Of a stretch of 64,000 bases of DNA, positions 62,543 to 64,000 are shown piece after piece. The DNA is from Streptomyces sp. NBC_01429 (GTDB lineage: Bacteria; Actinomycetota; Actinomycetes; Streptomycetales; Streptomycetaceae), in NCBI RefSeq assembly GCF_036231945.1, contig NZ_CP109599.1, positions 2,946,501-3,010,500 on the forward strand, in the 5' to 3' direction. The position numbers were made by a program, and so were the translations under genes. The notes below the pieces were generated by a model. That model did not search any database, had not been told where the DNA came from, and saw only the letters and a list, made by a program, of their open reading frames with translations. Position 1 is the first letter of the stretch. The number at the start of each line of letters is the position of its first letter.

Positions 62543-63583
62543 GTGTCGAGGGCGAGGGTGGCACGGCGGATCGCCGCGGGCGCGGCATACGGCGGCGGCA
62601 GCATCGGGCTGCTGGGCGCGGCGGGAGTCGGGGTACTGCTGGCGGAGGTCCAGCTCGCGAAGCGGTCGGTGGGCGGCGGGGTCGCTCCCGTACCGCCCCG
62701 CGGGGACGGCTGGTACGGGCTGGCCTTCGGACACACCGAACCGCTGCGGATGGGCATGCTCGGCGACTCCACCGCGGCGGGCCAGGGCGTACGCAGGGCC
62801 GGGCAGACACCGGGGGCGCTGCTCGCCTCGGGACTGGCGGCGGTCGCGGAGCGCCCGGTGGATCTGCGGAACGTGGCGCTGCCGGGCGCCAGGTCGGACG
62901 ATCTGGAACGCCAGGTCACCCAGCTGCTGTCGGCGACGACCCATCCGCCGGACGTCTGCGTGATCATGATCGGCGCCAATGACGTCACGCACCGGATGCC
63001 GGCGACCGAGTCGGTGCGGTGCCTGGCGGCGGCGGTACGGCGGCTGCGGACGGCCGGCGCGGAGGTCGTCGTCGGCACCTGCCCGGATCTGGGCACGATC
63101 GAGCCGGTGTACCAGCCGCTGCGCTGGGTGGCCCGCCGGGTGAGCCGGCAGCTGGCCGCCGCGCAGACGATCGTGGCGGTCGAGCAGGGCGGCCGTACGG
63201 TCTCGCTGGGGGACCTGCTGGGCCCGGAGTTCGCCGCGAACCCCCGGGAGCTGTTCGGCCCGGACAACTACCACCCCTCGGCCGAGGGGTACGCGACGGC
63301 GGCGATGGCGCTCCTGCCCACGCTCTGCGCGGTGCTGGGCCTGTGGCCGGAGACGGACCACCTCGACGCGTCCCGGGACGAGGACATGCTCACGGTGGCG
63401 AAGGCGGCTTCGGCGGCGGCCGCCCAGGCGGGTACGGAGGTCACGGGCGTCCGGGCGCCCTGGGCGCTGCTCAAGCACCGCAGGCGCCGCCATGTGCTGC
63501 CCACCACCGACGCGCGGGCGGGGGCGGCGGACGAGGAGGAGGGCGCCGGGCGGGACGCCAGGCAGACGCCGAGCAAGAAGTGA
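62543..63583 (+). CDS. SGNH/GDSL hydrolase, membrane-anchored or secreted
   Basis: A lipase/esterase-type hydrolase of about 346 aa. The N-terminal hydrophobic helix (about 8-35, ARRIAAGAAYGGGSIGLLGA) is an anchor or signal. The SGNH fold has Ser in MLGDSTAAGQG (block I), GANDVTHR (block III Asn) and DNYHPSAEGY (block V Asp, His). The C-terminal tail (about 285-346) is Arg- and Asp-rich and disordered. GTG at 62543 follows GGGAGG by 11 bases; GTG at 62477 would give 368 aa. The start is uncertain. Confidence 0.88.
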   Translation: MSRARVARRIAAGAAYGGGSIGLLGAAGVGVLLAEVQLAKRSVGGGVAPVPPRGDGWYGLAFGHTEPLRMGMLGDSTAAGQGVRRAGQTPGALLASGLAAVAERPVDLRNVALPGARSDDLERQVTQLLSATTHPPDVCVIMIGANDVTHRMPATESVRCLAAAVRRLRTAGAEVVVGTCPDLGTIEPVYQPLRWVARRVSRQLAAAQTIVAVEQGGRTVSLGDLLGPEFAANPRELFGPDNYHPSAEGYATAAMALLPTLCAVLGLWPETDHLDASRDEDMLTVAKAASAAAAQAGTEVTGVRAPWALLKHRRRRHVLPTTDARAGAADEEEGAGRDARQTPSKK

Positions 63584-63705
63584 CCACCGTTCTGAGCAAG
63601 CGCTTAGAAAAGAGTCCCGCATCACATGTCCGCCCCGGTGACCCACGCGCTACGTGCGGGTAACTTCCCCCTCAGTCCTGCCTTTCTCGCCCTCATGGAG
63701 CCGTG

Positions 63706-64000
63706 ATGCCAGAAGCCGTGATCGTCTCTGCCGCCCGTTCGCCGATCGGCCGGGCCTTCAAGGGCTCGCTCAAGGAGCTGCGGCCCGACGACCTGACCGC
63801 CACGATCATCGGGGCCGCGCTCGCGAAGATCCCCGAGCTGGATCCGCGCGACATCGACGACCTGATGCTCGGCTGCGGCCTCCCGGGCGGCGAGCAGGGC
63901 CACAACCTCGGCCGGATCGTCGCCGTACAGCTCGGGATGGACCATCTCCCCGGCTGCACCATCACTCGTTACTGTTCCTCCTCGCTCCAGACCTCCCGGA
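63706..64000 (+). CDS. Acetyl-CoA C-acetyltransferase (thiolase), partial
   Basis: First 98 residues of a thiolase, which condenses or cleaves acyl-CoAs; the rest runs off the right edge. The N-terminus MPEAVIVSAARSPIGRAFKG is the thiolase signature start, LGCGLPGGEQGHNLGR follows, and the nucleophile Cys is in TRYCSSSLQTS. ATG at 63706 has GGAG five bases upstream. Whether it serves biosynthesis or beta-oxidation cannot be told. Confidence 0.95.
   Translation, partial: MPEAVIVSAARSPIGRAFKGSLKELRPDDLTATIIGAALAKIPELDPRDIDDLMLGCGLPGGEQGHNLGRIVAVQLGMDHLPGCTITRYCSSSLQTSR

Overview
The window is a piece of a high-GC actinobacterial chromosome, almost certainly a Streptomyces. The evidence is the strong third-position GC, the many GTG and TTG starts, and the developmental pair bldM and whiD. 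A ShbA-type sigma factor lies next to guaB and guaB3, groEL1 has a His-rich tail, and there are several NlpC/P60 and M23 wall hydrolases. The order groES-groEL1, whiD, bldM, sigma factor, guaB, guaB3, with a cholesterol-oxidase-like GMC enzyme and guaA not far away, resembles from memory the mycobacterial groES-groEL1-whiB3-sigD-guaB2-guaB3-choD block. I see no insertion sequence, prophage, CRISPR array, tRNA or rRNA gene; this looks like core chromosome.

Layout. Positions 1-10.4 kb hold a partial icmB (isobutyryl-CoA mutase small subunit), a lipase, a membrane-anchored M23 peptidase, pcrA (convergent), a c-di-AMP riboswitch driving an NlpC/P60 endopeptidase, a second NlpC/P60 enzyme and small exported or membrane proteins. 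Positions 10.4-18.3 kb hold a secreted GH2 beta-galactosidase-like enzyme, an envelope-stress-like module (PspC-domain histidine kinase plus LuxR-type regulator, divergent from a PspC/LiaF-like protein) and a DoxX protein. Positions 18.3-27.5 kb hold a large membrane protein, guaA, a chorismate mutase behind what looks like a Tyr/Phe leader-peptide attenuator, a candidate structured RNA with its own terminator, an LAETG sortase-substrate protein, a GMC oxidoreductase and an aldehyde dehydrogenase.

Positions 27.6-35.2 kb hold three consecutive transmembrane Ser/Thr kinase-type receptors. The middle one is a pseudokinase whose fold is split by a disordered insertion of about 425 residues. Positions 35.7-42.5 kb hold glpD, a nucleotide-sugar dehydrogenase lacking its catalytic cysteine, a membrane protein, guaB3 and guaB. 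Positions 42.7-45.1 kb are the developmental regulatory block: shbA-like sigma factor, bldM with a perfect sigma-BldN-type promoter, and whiD with a perfect AT-rich palindrome in its leader region. Positions 45.2-50 kb hold a LysR regulator divergent from a MOSC protein, an SDR, and the groES-groEL1 operon under two CIRCE operators.

Positions 50.2-60.7 kb hold a lipoprotein polysaccharide deacetylase, a THUMP-like methyltransferase, several small membrane or secreted proteins, an orphan LuxR-HTH protein, a secreted lectin-like protein, a TlpA-DinB operon and a two-TM potassium channel. The right end carries cystathionine beta-synthase, an SGNH hydrolase and the start of a thiolase.

Functionally the window mixes cell-wall remodelling under c-di-AMP control, guanine nucleotide synthesis (guaA, guaB, guaB3), aromatic amino acid branch-point control, surface sensing by kinases, and sporulation control. 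The strongest candidates for new biology are the attenuator and adjacent RNA at 21.7-22.5 kb, the Cys-less nucleotide-sugar dehydrogenase, the split pseudokinase, the pentapeptide-like repeat in the M23 protein and the whiD palindrome.
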